Source: Variovorax davisae (GTDB lineage Bacteria > Pseudomonadota > Gammaproteobacteria > Burkholderiales > Burkholderiaceae_C). From it: a DNA stretch of 64,000 nt. The position numbers and the translations under genes are program-made. Shown piece after piece: positions 44,083-55,320 of the stretch. The number at the start of each line of letters is the position of its first letter. The first letter of the stretch is position 1. The DNA lies in NCBI RefSeq assembly GCF_030316845.1, contig NZ_JASZYS010000004.1, positions 1-64,000 of the forward strand, in the 5' to 3' direction. The notes below the pieces were generated by a model. The model saw nothing but the letters and a program-made list of their open reading frames with translations. It was not told where the DNA came from and did no database searches.

Positions 44083-45846
44083 ATGTACGACACGCTCATC
44101 AATATCGCCCTGCCATCGGGCATCGTCCTGCTTGCGCTGCTGCTGATCGGGGTGGTCTTTGCCCGCCTCTACCATCGGGCCACCAAGGAAACGGCTTTCG
44201 TGCGCACCGGACTCGGCGGCCAGAAGGTGATCATGGACGGCGGCGCCATCGTGTTGCCCATCTTTCACGAGACCATTCCTGTCAACATGAACACGCTCAA
44301 GCTCGAGGTCTCGCGCAAGGAAGAGCAAAGCTTGATCGCGCTCGACCGGATGCGGGTCGACGTTGCCGCGGCCTTCTTCGTACGGGTGAAGCAGACGACG
44401 GAGTCGGTCAGCACCGCGGCGCAGACCTTGGGGCGCAAGACGATGGAGCCGGCGCAGCTCAAGATGCTGGTGGAAGACAAGTTCGTCGATGCGTTGCGTG
44501 CCACGGCGGCGACCATGTCCATGCAGGAACTTCAGGACAAGCGCCGCGAGTTCGTCCAGGCGGTGCAGAACGCCGTGGCGGAGGATCTCGAGAAGAACGG
44601 GCTTGAATTGGAGTCGGTGTCGCTCACCAGCATGGACCAGACTTCCAAGGAGTTCTTCAATCCCAACAATGCCTTCGATGCCGAAGGCCTGACGCGGCTG
44701 ACCGAGGAAACCGAAGCCCGGCGCAAGCAGCGCAACGACATCGAGCAGGACACCGAGGTGCAGGTGCGCACCAAGAACCTCGAGGCCGAGCGCCAACGGC
44801 TCGACATCACGCGGCAAGTCGAATTCGCCACGCTCACGCAACAGCAGGCGGTGGCGAATGCCAAGGCCGAACAGGTCGCCGAGATTGCCAAGATCGAGGC
44901 GGAGCGTCACCGCGAGGCGGAGGAGGTGCGCATCAATGCCGATCGCCTGGTGAAGGAGCGTCGCATCGAGGCAGACCGCACGGTCAACAGCGCCGAGATC
45001 GACAAGGAACTTTCGATCCAGAAGAAGAAAATCGAGGCCGAACGCGAGACGCGCGTGAAGCAGGCCGAGCAGCGTCAAGCCGTCGAATTGGCCAATCAGG
45101 ACGCGGCGATCGCCATTGCCCAGAAGTCCCAGGAACAATCCCAGGCGGACACGGCGGCCAACACCGCGCTGGCCGAGTCGGTACGGGCGGAGGAACTGGT
45201 CAAGACCGCGCGGGAGGTGGTCGTCGCCGAGCGTGCGAAGTCCATCCAACTGATCGATGCTTCTCGCGAAGCCGAACAGCAGGCGATTGCCGTCAAGGTC
45301 GGGGCCGAAGCCGAGCGTGAGGCGGCCGAGAACCGGGCCTTGGCCTTGCGCACCGAGGCCGATGCGCGAAAGGCCGCAGCACTGGCAGAAGCCGAAGGCA
45401 TCGCCGCCATCAATGAGGCGAAGAACCGCCTTGGCGCTGCCCAGATCGATCTGTCGGTGCGCATGCAACTGATTCAGTCGCTGCCGCAAATCATCGAGAA
45501 GGCGTCCAAGCCGATGGAGAAGATCGACTCGATCCGTCTGTTCCAGGTCAACGGCATGCCCGGTGCGCCCGGCGGCATGGGGTCGGGTGCGGGCGCCATG
45601 AATGGATCGGGCGGGGCGACGCTGCCCGAGCAGGTGATGAACTCCGCCCTTCAATACCAGGTGGCCAAGCCGATCGTCGATGCCATCATGAAGGACGCCG
45701 GCCTGCACAACCCTTCATTGAGCGGCATCGCGCAGTCGATCGCGGAGATGGCGTTGCCAAGCGCGGTCACTGCGACCCATGACGACGGCCCCTACCTTCC
45801 GACCCCGGTTGGCGGCACGCAGGCGTTGCAGTCGAGCACCACCTGA
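44083..45846 (+). CDS. Flotillin family protein (YqiK-like)
   Basis: 587-aa membrane-associated SPFH/band-7 protein. N-terminal transmembrane segment (about 8-28), SPFH domain (about 50-240; LKLEVSRKEEQSLIALDRM, SVSLTSMDQTSKEFFNPNNA), then a long coiled-coil region rich in EAE/AEA repeats (about 240-470), and a Gly/Met-rich tail. A strong GAGGAGG Shine-Dalgarno precedes it. Forms membrane microdomain scaffolds; operon partners are PspA and YqiJ-like. Confidence 0.92.
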   Translation: MYDTLINIALPSGIVLLALLLIGVVFARLYHRATKETAFVRTGLGGQKVIMDGGAIVLPIFHETIPVNMNTLKLEVSRKEEQSLIALDRMRVDVAAAFFVRVKQTTESVSTAAQTLGRKTMEPAQLKMLVEDKFVDALRATAATMSMQELQDKRREFVQAVQNAVAEDLEKNGLELESVSLTSMDQTSKEFFNPNNAFDAEGLTRLTEETEARRKQRNDIEQDTEVQVRTKNLEAERQRLDITRQVEFATLTQQQAVANAKAEQVAEIAKIEAERHREAEEVRINADRLVKERRIEADRTVNSAEIDKELSIQKKKIEAERETRVKQAEQRQAVELANQDAAIAIAQKSQEQSQADTAANTALAESVRAEELVKTAREVVVAERAKSIQLIDASREAEQQAIAVKVGAEAEREAAENRALALRTEADARKAAALAEAEGIAAINEAKNRLGAAQIDLSVRMQLIQSLPQIIEKASKPMEKIDSIRLFQVNGMPGAPGGMGSGAGAMNGSGGATLPEQVMNSALQYQVAKPIVDAIMKDAGLHNPSLSGIAQSIAEMALPSAVTATHDDGPYLPTPVGGTQALQSSTT

Positions 45847-45901
45847 ACCTGACAGTCGGAGGCCAGCGGCGCTGCCACCGGCTCGCTGGGGCAGAGGAGA
45901 C

Positions 45902-46105
45902 TCAGGCGTTGCCGCGCGGCAGCGCCGCCTGGGCCATCGTGGTGAGCGACACCGTCATCGCCCGGGCCCGGTCCGCCCACATGTGCGACACCAGCTGCTC
46001 GGCGTTCTCGGTCACGTAGCCGGTGTTGCGGGTGCGGCCCGAGGTCGCGATGAAGTCCATCAGGTCGGCGAAGGCCGAGCTGTCGGTGTCTGGAATCTGC
46101 TGCAT
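45902..46105 (-). CDS. Small hypothetical protein
   Basis: 67-aa protein on the minus strand between the flotillin gene and the AraC regulator. It has Ser/Thr/Ala-rich, soluble composition (DTDSSAFADLMDFIATSG, then SHMWADRARAMTVSLTTMA). No domain recognised. Coding potential is suggested only by a clean frame with GC-rich third positions. It could share the AraC transcript. Confidence 0.5.
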   Translation of the reverse strand: MQQIPDTDSSAFADLMDFIATSGRTRNTGYVTENAEQLVSHMWADRARAMTVSLTTMAQAALPRGNA

Positions 46106-46179
46106 GCGCCGATCGTAGGCCGAGGCCAGTGCCCATTGCGTCGGACGAGCACCTATTCGGTGCCCGCGGGCGCACTATT

Positions 46180-47232
46180 TCACGGATTCGCCGTGTCGCT
46201 GGCCGGCGGCAGGCCGTTGCGCCTCACTTCGCCCGGCGTGGCGCCTGACCAGGCCCTGAATGCGCGCGAGAAACTTTTCTCATTGCGGAATCCGACCGCC
46301 AGCGCGATCTGCTTGATCGGCCGGTCGGTCCGGCGCAGCTGGTCGGCCGCCGTCCGGTGGCGGATCTCGTCCTTGAGGGCCTGCAGCGAAACGCCTTCTT
46401 CCATCAGCTGGCGGTGCAGGGTGCGGCTCGACAGGTTCAACAGGGCCGCCAGGTCCTCGGCGGTCGTGGCTTCCGCGGCGCGGGTGCGCAGCAGTTCGCG
46501 CACCCGTTGCCCCAGCAGGCGGTCGCGCCGGTACTGCAGCACCGTGAGCGGCAGGGCGCGCCGCAGCATGGTGCGCAGCGCCGCCTCGTCGCGCCGCAGC
46601 GGCAGCGCCAGGTAGCGCGGGTCGAAGCTGTAGCTGGCCCGCTCGGCGCCGAAGCGCAGGCTGCCGCCGAACATCAGCGGATAGGCCTCCTGGTGCGGCG
46701 GCGCCTGGAACGGAAAGGCGGCGGCGCCGAGGGACACCCGCGAATCGATCGCCCAGCAGGCATAGCCGTGGAGGAAGCGCAGGTTCGACACCAGGCAGAA
46801 CTCGCGAAACTCGCCCAGCGGCCGGTGTTCGGTGATCGACACGGTCGCCAGGCCGCCGGCCTGCGACAGCTCGAGCGTGATGTCGTCGGTCAGCAGCCGC
46901 AGGTGCCGGCACCAGCGCTTGATCGCCACCCCCAGGTCGGGCGCACTCAGGGAGGCCCGGCACAGCATGCCGTAGCTGCCCCAGGGCAGCTTGCGCCGGA
47001 ACCAGCCCAGCGCTTCGTCGTCGAGCTCCTGCATCGCGTGACCCGACAGGACCTCGAATTGCGCCGCCGTCACGCGGGCCTGGGGATCGGCCAGTTCGCG
47101 CGGCGTGATCTGTGCCTGGGCCAGGGCCCCTGAAGGGTCGACGCCGTAGCGTTCGTAGCCCCCGACGATCGCTCGCACAAAGGCCATCGGCGTGGCCGCG
47201 CGGCGGGTGCTCTGGAGTGGGGAGGAGGACAT
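46180..47232 (-). CDS. AraC family transcriptional regulator
   Basis: 350-aa regulator with an N-terminal arabinose-type binding/dimerisation domain (Arabinose_bd, about 20-210) and a C-terminal double helix-turn-helix (about 235-335; [20 protein letters not shown], read at about 252-271, and [20 protein letters not shown] near 300). Divergent from isovaleryl-CoA dehydrogenase with a tandem repeat upstream of that gene, so it is probably its activator. Wording is like OruR/ArgR-type members. Confidence 0.9.
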   Translation of the reverse strand: MSSSPLQSTRRAATPMAFVRAIVGGYERYGVDPSGALAQAQITPRELADPQARVTAAQFEVLSGHAMQELDDEALGWFRRKLPWGSYGMLCRASLSAPDLGVAIKRWCRHLRLLTDDITLELSQAGGLATVSITEHRPLGEFREFCLVSNLRFLHGYACWAIDSRVSLGAAAFPFQAPPHQEAYPLMFGGSLRFGAERASYSFDPRYLALPLRRDEAALRTMLRRALPLTVLQYRRDRLLGQRVRELLRTRAAEATTAEDLAALLNLSSRTLHRQLMEEGVSLQALKDEIRHRTAADQLRRTDRPIKQIALAVGFRNEKSFSRAFRAWSGATPGEVRRNGLPPASDTANP

Positions 47233-47250
47233 GACGGCGTGCGGTTCAGG

Positions 47251-47284
47251 TGGCGCGATTTGCAACCATTGTGGCGCCAAATGC
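47251..47284. promoter_or_regulatory. Candidate AraC tandem binding sites upstream of liuA
   Basis: TGGCGCGATTTGC (47251-47263) and TGGCGCCAAATGC (47272-47284) are direct repeats, 10 of 13 bases identical, exactly 21 bases apart (two DNA turns). This matches how AraC-family activators bind tandem half-sites. Located 79 bases before the isovaleryl-CoA dehydrogenase start and near the regulator's own start. Confidence 0.6.
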
Positions 47285-47362
47285 GCCGGCACACGGCGTA
47301 AGCTGCGACATTCCGCCTCGGAAAGTTCCGGCGCGGACCTGACCGACCAAGGAGACAAACCC

Positions 47363-48535
47363 ATGCACGATCCCGGCCTGAACTTCGACCTGGGCGAGAC
47401 CGTCGACGCCCTGCGCGACGCCATCCAGGATTTCGCCGCCCACGAGATCACGCCGCGTGCGGCCGACATCGACCGCGACAACCAGTTTCCGGCCGACCTG
47501 TGGAAGAAGCTCGGCGAGCTCGGCCTGCATGGCATGACCGTGAAAGAGGAATACGGCGGCACCGAGCTCGGCTACCTGGCGCACATCGTCGCGATGGAAG
47601 AGGTCTCGCGGGCCTCGGCCTCGGTCGGGCTCTCGTACGGCGCGCATTCCAACCTGTGCGTCAACCAGATCCACCGCAACGGCAGCGCGGCGCAGAAGGC
47701 CAAGTACCTGCCCAAGCTGGTCAGCGGCGAGCACGTGGGCGCACTGGCGATGAGCGAGCCGAACGCCGGCTCCGACGTGGTCAGCATGAAGCTGCGGGCC
47801 GAGAAGAAGGGCGACCGCTACGTGCTCAACGGCGGCAAGATGTGGATCACCAATGGCGGCGACGCCGACACGCTGGTGATCTACGCCAAGACCGAACCCG
47901 AGATGGGCGCCCGCGGCATGACCGCCTTCATCGTCGAGCGCGGCTTCAAGGGCTTCTCGGCCGGCACCAAGCTCGACAAGCTCGGCATGCGCGGCTCCAA
48001 CACCTTCCCGCTCTACTTCGACAACTGCGAGGTGCCCGAGGAGAACGTGCTGGGCGGCGAGGGCATGGGCGCCAAGGTGCTGATGAGCGGCCTCGACTTC
48101 GAGCGCGCGGTTCTGTCCGGCGGCCCCCTGGGCATCATGGCCGCCTGCATGGACGCGGTGCTGCCCTTCGTGCACGAGCGCCAGCAGTTCGGCCAGAGCA
48201 TCGGCGAATTCCAGCTGATGCAGGGCAAGCTGGCCGACATGTACTCGACCTGGCAGGCCACGCGGGCCTATGTTTACGCCGTGGGCAAGGCCTGCGACCG
48301 CAGCGACCATGCGCGCACCTTCCGCAAGGACGCGGCCGGCGCCATCCTGTACTCGGCCGAGAAGGCGACCTGGATGGCCGGCGAGGCGATCCAGGCGCTG
48401 GGTGGCGTGGGCTACACCAAGGACTTCCCGGTCGAGCGGCTGTGGCGCGACGCCAAGCTCTATGAGATCGGCGCCGGCACCAGCGAGATCCGGCGCATGC
48501 TGATCGGCCGCGAGCTGTTTGCAGAGACAGCCTGA
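47363..48535 (+). CDS. liuA: Isovaleryl-CoA dehydrogenase
   Basis: 390-aa acyl-CoA dehydrogenase that oxidises isovaleryl-CoA to 3-methylcrotonyl-CoA in leucine breakdown. FAD motif [14 protein letters not shown] (about 134-147). The catalytic base is the Glu of [13 protein letters not shown] (about 242-254), the isovaleryl-CoA dehydrogenase position, and the C-terminal [13 protein letters not shown] lacks the usual EGT glutamate, as in that family. AGGAG Shine-Dalgarno. First gene of the liu cluster. Confidence 0.94.
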   Translation: MHDPGLNFDLGETVDALRDAIQDFAAHEITPRAADIDRDNQFPADLWKKLGELGLHGMTVKEEYGGTELGYLAHIVAMEEVSRASASVGLSYGAHSNLCVNQIHRNGSAAQKAKYLPKLVSGEHVGALAMSEPNAGSDVVSMKLRAEKKGDRYVLNGGKMWITNGGDADTLVIYAKTEPEMGARGMTAFIVERGFKGFSAGTKLDKLGMRGSNTFPLYFDNCEVPEENVLGGEGMGAKVLMSGLDFERAVLSGGPLGIMAACMDAVLPFVHERQQFGQSIGEFQLMQGKLADMYSTWQATRAYVYAVGKACDRSDHARTFRKDAAGAILYSAEKATWMAGEAIQALGGVGYTKDFPVERLWRDAKLYEIGAGTSEIRRMLIGRELFAETA

Positions 48536-48545
48536 CGGAGGCGCG

Positions 48546-50245
<1,700 letters not shown>

Positions 50246-50249
<4 letters not shown>

Positions 50250-51856
50250 AGCTCGAGACAAAACTCAACGCCCGCTCGGCGGAATTCCAGGCCAACGCGA
50301 CCGCGATGCGGGCATTGGTCGACGACCTGCACGTGCAGTTCGCCAAGGTCGAGGCCGGCGGCGGCGAGGCCGCGCGCAGCAAGCACACGGCGCGCGGCAA
50401 GCTCTTGCCGCGCGACCGCGTGGCGCAGCTGCTGGACCCGGGCACGCCCTTTCTCGAGGTGGCGCCGCTCGCCGCCCATGCGATGTACCACGGCGCGGCG
50501 CCCGGCGCGGGCCTGATCGCGGGCATCGGCCGGGTCAGCGGGGTCGACTGCATGATCGTCTGCAACGACGCCACCGTGAAGGGCGGGACCTACTACCCGG
50601 TCACGGTCAAGAAGCACCTGCGGGCGCAGGAGATCGCCGAGCAGAACCGCCTGCCCTGCATCTACCTGGTCGACTCCGGCGGCGCCAACCTGCCGAACCA
50701 GGACGAGGTTTTTCCCGACCGCGACCACTTCGGCCGCATCTTCTACAACCAGGCGCAGATGAGCGCCCAGGGCATCGCGCAGATCGCGGTCGTGATGGGC
50801 TCCTGCACCGCGGGCGGCGCCTACGTGCCGGCGATGAGCGACGAGAGCATCATCGTGAAGAACCAGGGCACCATCTTCCTGGGCGGCCCGCCGCTCGTGA
50901 AGGCGGCGACGGGCGAGGTCGTCACCGCAGAAGACCTGGGCGGCGGCGACGTCCACACGCGGCTGTCGGGCGTGGCCGACCACCTGGCGCAGAACGACCT
51001 GCATGCGCTGGCGCTGGCGCGCTCGGCGATCGCGAACCTCAACGCCCGCAAGGCCGCGGCAGAGGCGCCGCCGGCGCACGCCATCCCGGCCCCGGCCTTT
51101 CCGGCCGAGGAGCTCTACGGCGTCATCCCCACCGACACCCGCAAGCCCTTCGACGTGCGCGAGATCATCGCCCGCATCGTCGACGGCAGCGAGTTCCACG
51201 AGTTCAAGTCGCGCTTCGGCAGCACGCTGGTGTGCGGCTTCGCCGAGATCGAGGGCATGCCGGTGGGCATCGTCGCCAACAACGGCATCCTCTTCAGCGA
51301 GTCGGCGCAGAAGGGCGCCCACTTCATCGAGCTGTGCGGCCAGCGCAAGACGCCGCTGGTGTTCCTGCAGAACATCACCGGCTTCATGGTCGGGCGCAAG
51401 TACGAGAACGAGGGCATCGCGCGCCACGGCGCCAAGATGGTGACGGCCGTGGCCACCGTCAACGTGCCCAAGTTCACGATCATCATCGGCGGCAGCTTCG
51501 GCGCCGGCAACTACGGCATGTGCGGGCGGGCGTACTCGCCGCGCTTCCTCTGGATGTGGCCCAACGCGCGCATCAGCGTGATGGGCGGCGAGCAGGCCGC
51601 CAGCGTGCTGGCCACGGTCAAGCGCGACGGCATCGAGGCCAAGGGCGGGCAGTGGAGCGCGGAAGAAGAAGAAGCCTTCAAGTCGCCGATCCGCCAGCAG
51701 TACGAGGTGCAGGGGCACCCGTACTACGCCACGGCGCGGCTGTGGGACGACGGCATCATCGACCCGGCCGACACGCGGCGCGTGCTGGCGCTGGGCCTGG
51801 CGGCGTCGCGCAATGCGCCGATTCCCGAGCCGAAGTTCGGCATCTTCCGCATGTGA
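50246..51856 (+). CDS. liuB: 3-methylcrotonyl-CoA carboxylase, carboxyltransferase (beta) subunit
   Basis: 536-aa carboxyltransferase of methylcrotonyl-CoA carboxylase, which with the alpha subunit makes 3-methylglutaconyl-CoA. Typical wording includes [18 protein letters not shown] (about 140-157), [15 protein letters not shown] (about 191-205) and [19 protein letters not shown] (about 413-431). The full-length two-part crotonase fold is present. Overlaps the synthetase gene by 4 bases. Confidence 0.95.
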
Positions 51857-51864
51857 GCACGGCC

Positions 51865-52656
51865 ATGGACTCCTTCACCAAACTGAGTGTCACGGTCGAC
51901 GGCGCGGTCGCACGCATCTGGCTCGACCAGCCCGAGGCCCGCAATGCCTTCGACGACATCGTGATCGCCGAGCTGACGCAGGCCTTCATCGAGGCCGGCG
52001 CCGCGCCGCAGGTCCGGGCCATCGTGCTCGGCGCCAACGGCCCGGCCTTCTGCGCCGGCGCCAACCTGAACTGGATGCGGCGCATGGCCGACTATTCGCG
52101 CGCCGAGAACCTCGCCGACGCCGGCAAGCTGGCCGCGATGCTGCGCACCATCGCCGACTGCCCGAAGCCCACCATCGCACGCGTGCAGGGCGACGTCTAT
52201 GCCGGCGGCATGGGGCTGGTCGCCGCCTGCGACATCGCGGTCAGCGCCGACAGCGCCTGGTACTGCCTGAGCGAAGTCAAGATCGGCCTGGTGCCGGCGA
52301 CCATCAGCCCCTACGTGCTGCGCGCCATGGGCACGCGGGCAGCACAGCGCTGGTTCCTCACGGCCGAGCGCTTCGCAGCGGCCGAGGCGCACCGCATCGG
52401 CCTGGTGCACGAGGTGGTGGCCGCCGACGCGCTCGATGCCAAGGTGGCCGAGATCGTCAAGGCGCTGACCGGCGCCAGCCCGGCCGCGGTGCGGGCCTGC
52501 AAGACGCTGATCGCCGATGTCGCCGGCCGGGAGATCGACGATGCGCTGGTCGCGAAGACGGTCGAGGGCATCGCCGACATCCGCGCCAGCGACGAAGGGC
52601 GCGAGGGCGTGCAGTCCTTCCTGCAGAAGCGCAAGCCTTCCTGGCTGACGCCATGA
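51865..52656 (+). CDS. liuC: Methylglutaconyl-CoA hydratase (enoyl-CoA hydratase family)
   Basis: 263-aa crotonase-fold enzyme converting 3-methylglutaconyl-CoA to HMG-CoA. Family features: FCAGANLNWMRRMADYS (oxyanion region, about 52-68, with the N-W-M wording typical of LiuC), GDVYAGGMGLVAACDIAVS (about 111-129) and SEVKIGLVPATISPYV. Function assigned by position between the MCC subunits. Confidence 0.93.
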   Translation: MDSFTKLSVTVDGAVARIWLDQPEARNAFDDIVIAELTQAFIEAGAAPQVRAIVLGANGPAFCAGANLNWMRRMADYSRAENLADAGKLAAMLRTIADCPKPTIARVQGDVYAGGMGLVAACDIAVSADSAWYCLSEVKIGLVPATISPYVLRAMGTRAAQRWFLTAERFAAAEAHRIGLVHEVVAADALDAKVAEIVKALTGASPAAVRACKTLIADVAGREIDDALVAKTVEGIADIRASDEGREGVQSFLQKRKPSWLTP

Positions 52657-53324
52657 ACGCGCTCGACATGCCGCAGCTGCTCGCCCTGGCCGCGGCGCTG
52701 GGCTGGGCGAGCGGCGTGCGCCTGTACCTGGTGGTGCTGCTGACCGGCCTGGCCGGCTATCTCGGCTGGATTCCGTTGCCCAGCGGCCTGCAGCTGCTGG
52801 CCCATCCGGTGGTGCTGGCGGCCAGCGGCTTCATGGTCTTCGTCGAGTTCTTCGCCGACAAGATCCCGGGCCTCGATTCGATCTGGGACATGGTCCATAC
52901 CGCGATCCGCATTCCCGCCGGGGCGGCGCTGGCGGCCGGCGTGTTCGGTGCCGACCATGCCGCGATGGCGCTGGTGGCGGCCCTGGTCGGCGGCGGCTTC
53001 GCGGCCACGGCGCATGCGGCCAAGGCCACCACCCGGGCCGCGATCAACACCTCGCCCGAGCCTTTCACCAATGTGGGCGCCTCGCTGGTCGAAGACACCG
53101 CCGTGCCGGTCGGGTTGTGGCTGGCGGTGGCGCATCCGCTGGTGTTCGGACTGCTGTTCATCGCCGTGCTGGTGCTCAGCGTCTGGCTGATCCGCAAGAG
53201 CTGGCGCTTCCTCAAAGCCTTGTTCGGCCGTGTGGCTCGGATCTTCAGCGGCCGGTCCGATCCTGGCGTGGTGCCCGCCTTCCAGCTCAAGAAAAATTCT
53301 CCTGGAGACTCATCGAATGTTTAA
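52653..53324 (+). CDS. DUF4126 membrane protein
   Basis: 223-aa integral membrane protein with about five hydrophobic segments (about 8-30, 42-70, 85-125, 135-180). It fits DUF4126 with GWASGVRLYLVVLLTGLAGY (read at about 13-32), FVEFFADKIPGLDSIWD and NVGASLVEDTAVPVG. Function unknown. It is linked by ATGA overlap to liuC and runs 8 bases into liuD, so the whole cluster is co-translated. Confidence 0.88.
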   Translation: MNALDMPQLLALAAALGWASGVRLYLVVLLTGLAGYLGWIPLPSGLQLLAHPVVLAASGFMVFVEFFADKIPGLDSIWDMVHTAIRIPAGAALAAGVFGADHAAMALVAALVGGGFAATAHAAKATTRAAINTSPEPFTNVGASLVEDTAVPVGLWLAVAHPLVFGLLFIAVLVLSVWLIRKSWRFLKALFGRVARIFSGRSDPGVVPAFQLKKNSPGDSSNV

Positions 53325-55311
53325 GAAGATCCTGATCGCCAACCGTGGCGAGATCGCCTGCCGAGTGGCTTCGACGGCGCGCCGCATGGCCATCCGGACG
53401 GTGGCGGTGTACTCCGACGCCGACGCCCACGCCAACCACGTGCGCGCCTGCGACGAGTCGGTGTACCTGGGCGGCAGCGCGCCCAAGGACAGCTACCTGC
53501 GCTGGGAGAAGATCCTCGAAGCCGCCAAGGCCACGGGTGCCGAGGCGGTGCACCCGGGCTACGGCTTCCTGAGCGAGAACGAGGAATTCGCGCAGGCCTG
53601 CGCCGATGCCGGGCTGGTCTTCATCGGCCCGCCGCCGTCGGCGATCAAGGCCATGGGCCTGAAGGCGGAGTCGAAGCAGCTCATGGAAAAAGCCGAGGTG
53701 CCGCTGGTGCCCGGCTACCACGGCAGCGACCAGGACCCGGCGCTGCTGCAGCGCGAGGCCGACCGCATCGGCTACCCGGTGCTGATCAAGGCCAGCGCGG
53801 GCGGCGGCGGCAAGGGCATGCGGGTGGTCGACAAGGCGGGCGACTTCGCGGCCGCCCTGGCCTCGTGCCAGCGCGAGGCGATCAACAGCTTCGGCGACGA
53901 CGCGGTGCTGATCGAGAAATACGTGCAGCGGCCGCGCCACATCGAGATCCAGGTCTTCGGCGACACGCTGGGCAACTACGTCTACCTGTTCGAGCGCGAC
54001 TGCTCGGTGCAGCGCCGTCACCAGAAGGTGCTCGAGGAAGCGCCCGCGCCCGGCATGACCGAGGCGATGCGCAAGCAGATGGGCGAGGCGGCGGTGGCGG
54101 CGGCGCGGGCGGTGAACTACGTCGGCGCGGGCACGGTCGAGTTCATCGTCGAGCAGCGCGGCGATGCGGAGATGAATTTCTTCTTCATGGAGATGAACAC
54201 CCGGCTGCAGGTCGAGCATCCCGTGACCGAGGCGATCACCGGGCTCGACCTCGTCGAATGGCAGCTGCGCGTGGCTTCGGGCGAAGCATTGCCGCTGAAG
54301 CAGGAGCAGTTGCAGATCCACGGCCACGCGATCGAGGCGCGGATCTGCGCCGAGAACCCCGACAACAATTTCCTGCCCGCCACGGGCACGCTGCGGGTCT
54401 ACCGCAAGCCGCAGGCGACCGCCTTCCAGCGCAGCCGCGTGCGCATCGACGACGGCGTGCGCGAGGGCGGCGTCATCTCGCCCTTCTACGACTCGATGAT
54501 CGCCAAGCTGATCGTGCATGGCGCCACGCGCGAGGAAGCGCTGGCGCGGCTGGACCTGGCGCTGGCGCAGACCCATATCGTCGGCGTGGCGACCAACGTG
54601 CAGTTCCTGCGCGGCATCCTGCGCACCGATTCGTTCGCCAATGCCCGGCTCGACACCGCGCTGATCGAGCGCGAGCGCTCGGTGCTGTTCGACCAGGAGC
54701 CGCTCGGGCTGCCGCTGGCGGCCGCGGCATCGATCGCGCGCACCCTGTTGGCCGAGGCGGCGGGCGCGAGCGCCGATCCGTTCAGCCGGCGTGATGGCTG
54801 GCAGTCGCATGGGGTGGCGACGCGGCCGTTCGAGTTCGAATTCCGCGGCGAGCCGAAGAGCGCCACGCTGCGCTACCTGCACGACGGCGCGCTGTGGCTG
54901 CAGGTCGGCGACGTGGCCGGCCCGCTGGTGATCGGCAGCTTCCCCTCGGGCGAACTCGAGCTGCAGTTCGACGGCCAGCGCCATACCCTCGACGTCTACC
55001 AGGACGAGGACACGGCCCATGTGTTCGGCGCCGAGGGCGCGACCCGCATCCTCGCCATCGACCGGCTCGCGCATGCGGGCGAGACCCATGCCGAAGGCGG
55101 TCGGCTGACGGCGCCGATGCCCGGCAAGGTCGTGTCCTTCGCGGTCAAGGCGGGCGACAAGGTCAGCCGCGGCCAGCCGCTGGCCGTGATGGAGGCGATG
55201 AAGATGGAGCACACGATCGCGGCGCCGGCGGATGGCACGGTCGAGGAGCTTCTCTACGGGCCTGGCGATCAGGTTGCCGAGGGGGCTGAGCTGCTGCGCA
55301 TCACTGTTTAA
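53317..55311 (+). CDS. liuD: 3-methylcrotonyl-CoA carboxylase, biotin-containing (alpha) subunit
   Basis: 664-aa biotin carboxylase with biotin carrier domain. ATP-grasp biotin carboxylase covers about 1-450 (ILIANRGEIACRV, KASAGGGGKGMRVV, FMEMNTRLQVEHPVTE), then a BT-like linker, then the biotinyl domain with the biotin Lys in VMEAMKMEHT (about 628-637). Partners LiuB. CTGGAGAC Shine-Dalgarno 8 bases upstream. Completes the liu cluster. Confidence 0.96.
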   Translation: MFKKILIANRGEIACRVASTARRMAIRTVAVYSDADAHANHVRACDESVYLGGSAPKDSYLRWEKILEAAKATGAEAVHPGYGFLSENEEFAQACADAGLVFIGPPPSAIKAMGLKAESKQLMEKAEVPLVPGYHGSDQDPALLQREADRIGYPVLIKASAGGGGKGMRVVDKAGDFAAALASCQREAINSFGDDAVLIEKYVQRPRHIEIQVFGDTLGNYVYLFERDCSVQRRHQKVLEEAPAPGMTEAMRKQMGEAAVAAARAVNYVGAGTVEFIVEQRGDAEMNFFFMEMNTRLQVEHPVTEAITGLDLVEWQLRVASGEALPLKQEQLQIHGHAIEARICAENPDNNFLPATGTLRVYRKPQATAFQRSRVRIDDGVREGGVISPFYDSMIAKLIVHGATREEALARLDLALAQTHIVGVATNVQFLRGILRTDSFANARLDTALIERERSVLFDQEPLGLPLAAAASIARTLLAEAAGASADPFSRRDGWQSHGVATRPFEFEFRGEPKSATLRYLHDGALWLQVGDVAGPLVIGSFPSGELELQFDGQRHTLDVYQDEDTAHVFGAEGATRILAIDRLAHAGETHAEGGRLTAPMPGKVVSFAVKAGDKVSRGQPLAVMEAMKMEHTIAAPADGTVEELLYGPGDQVAEGAELLRITV

Positions 55312-55320
55312 GCTTGGGGG

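Noticed and set aside
45792..46175. A 127-codon minus-strand frame after the flotillin gene
   Set aside because: It overlaps the flotillin 3' end and its Arg/Pro-rich composition looks non-coding. The 67-codon frame at 45902-46105 on the same strand is the better candidate.
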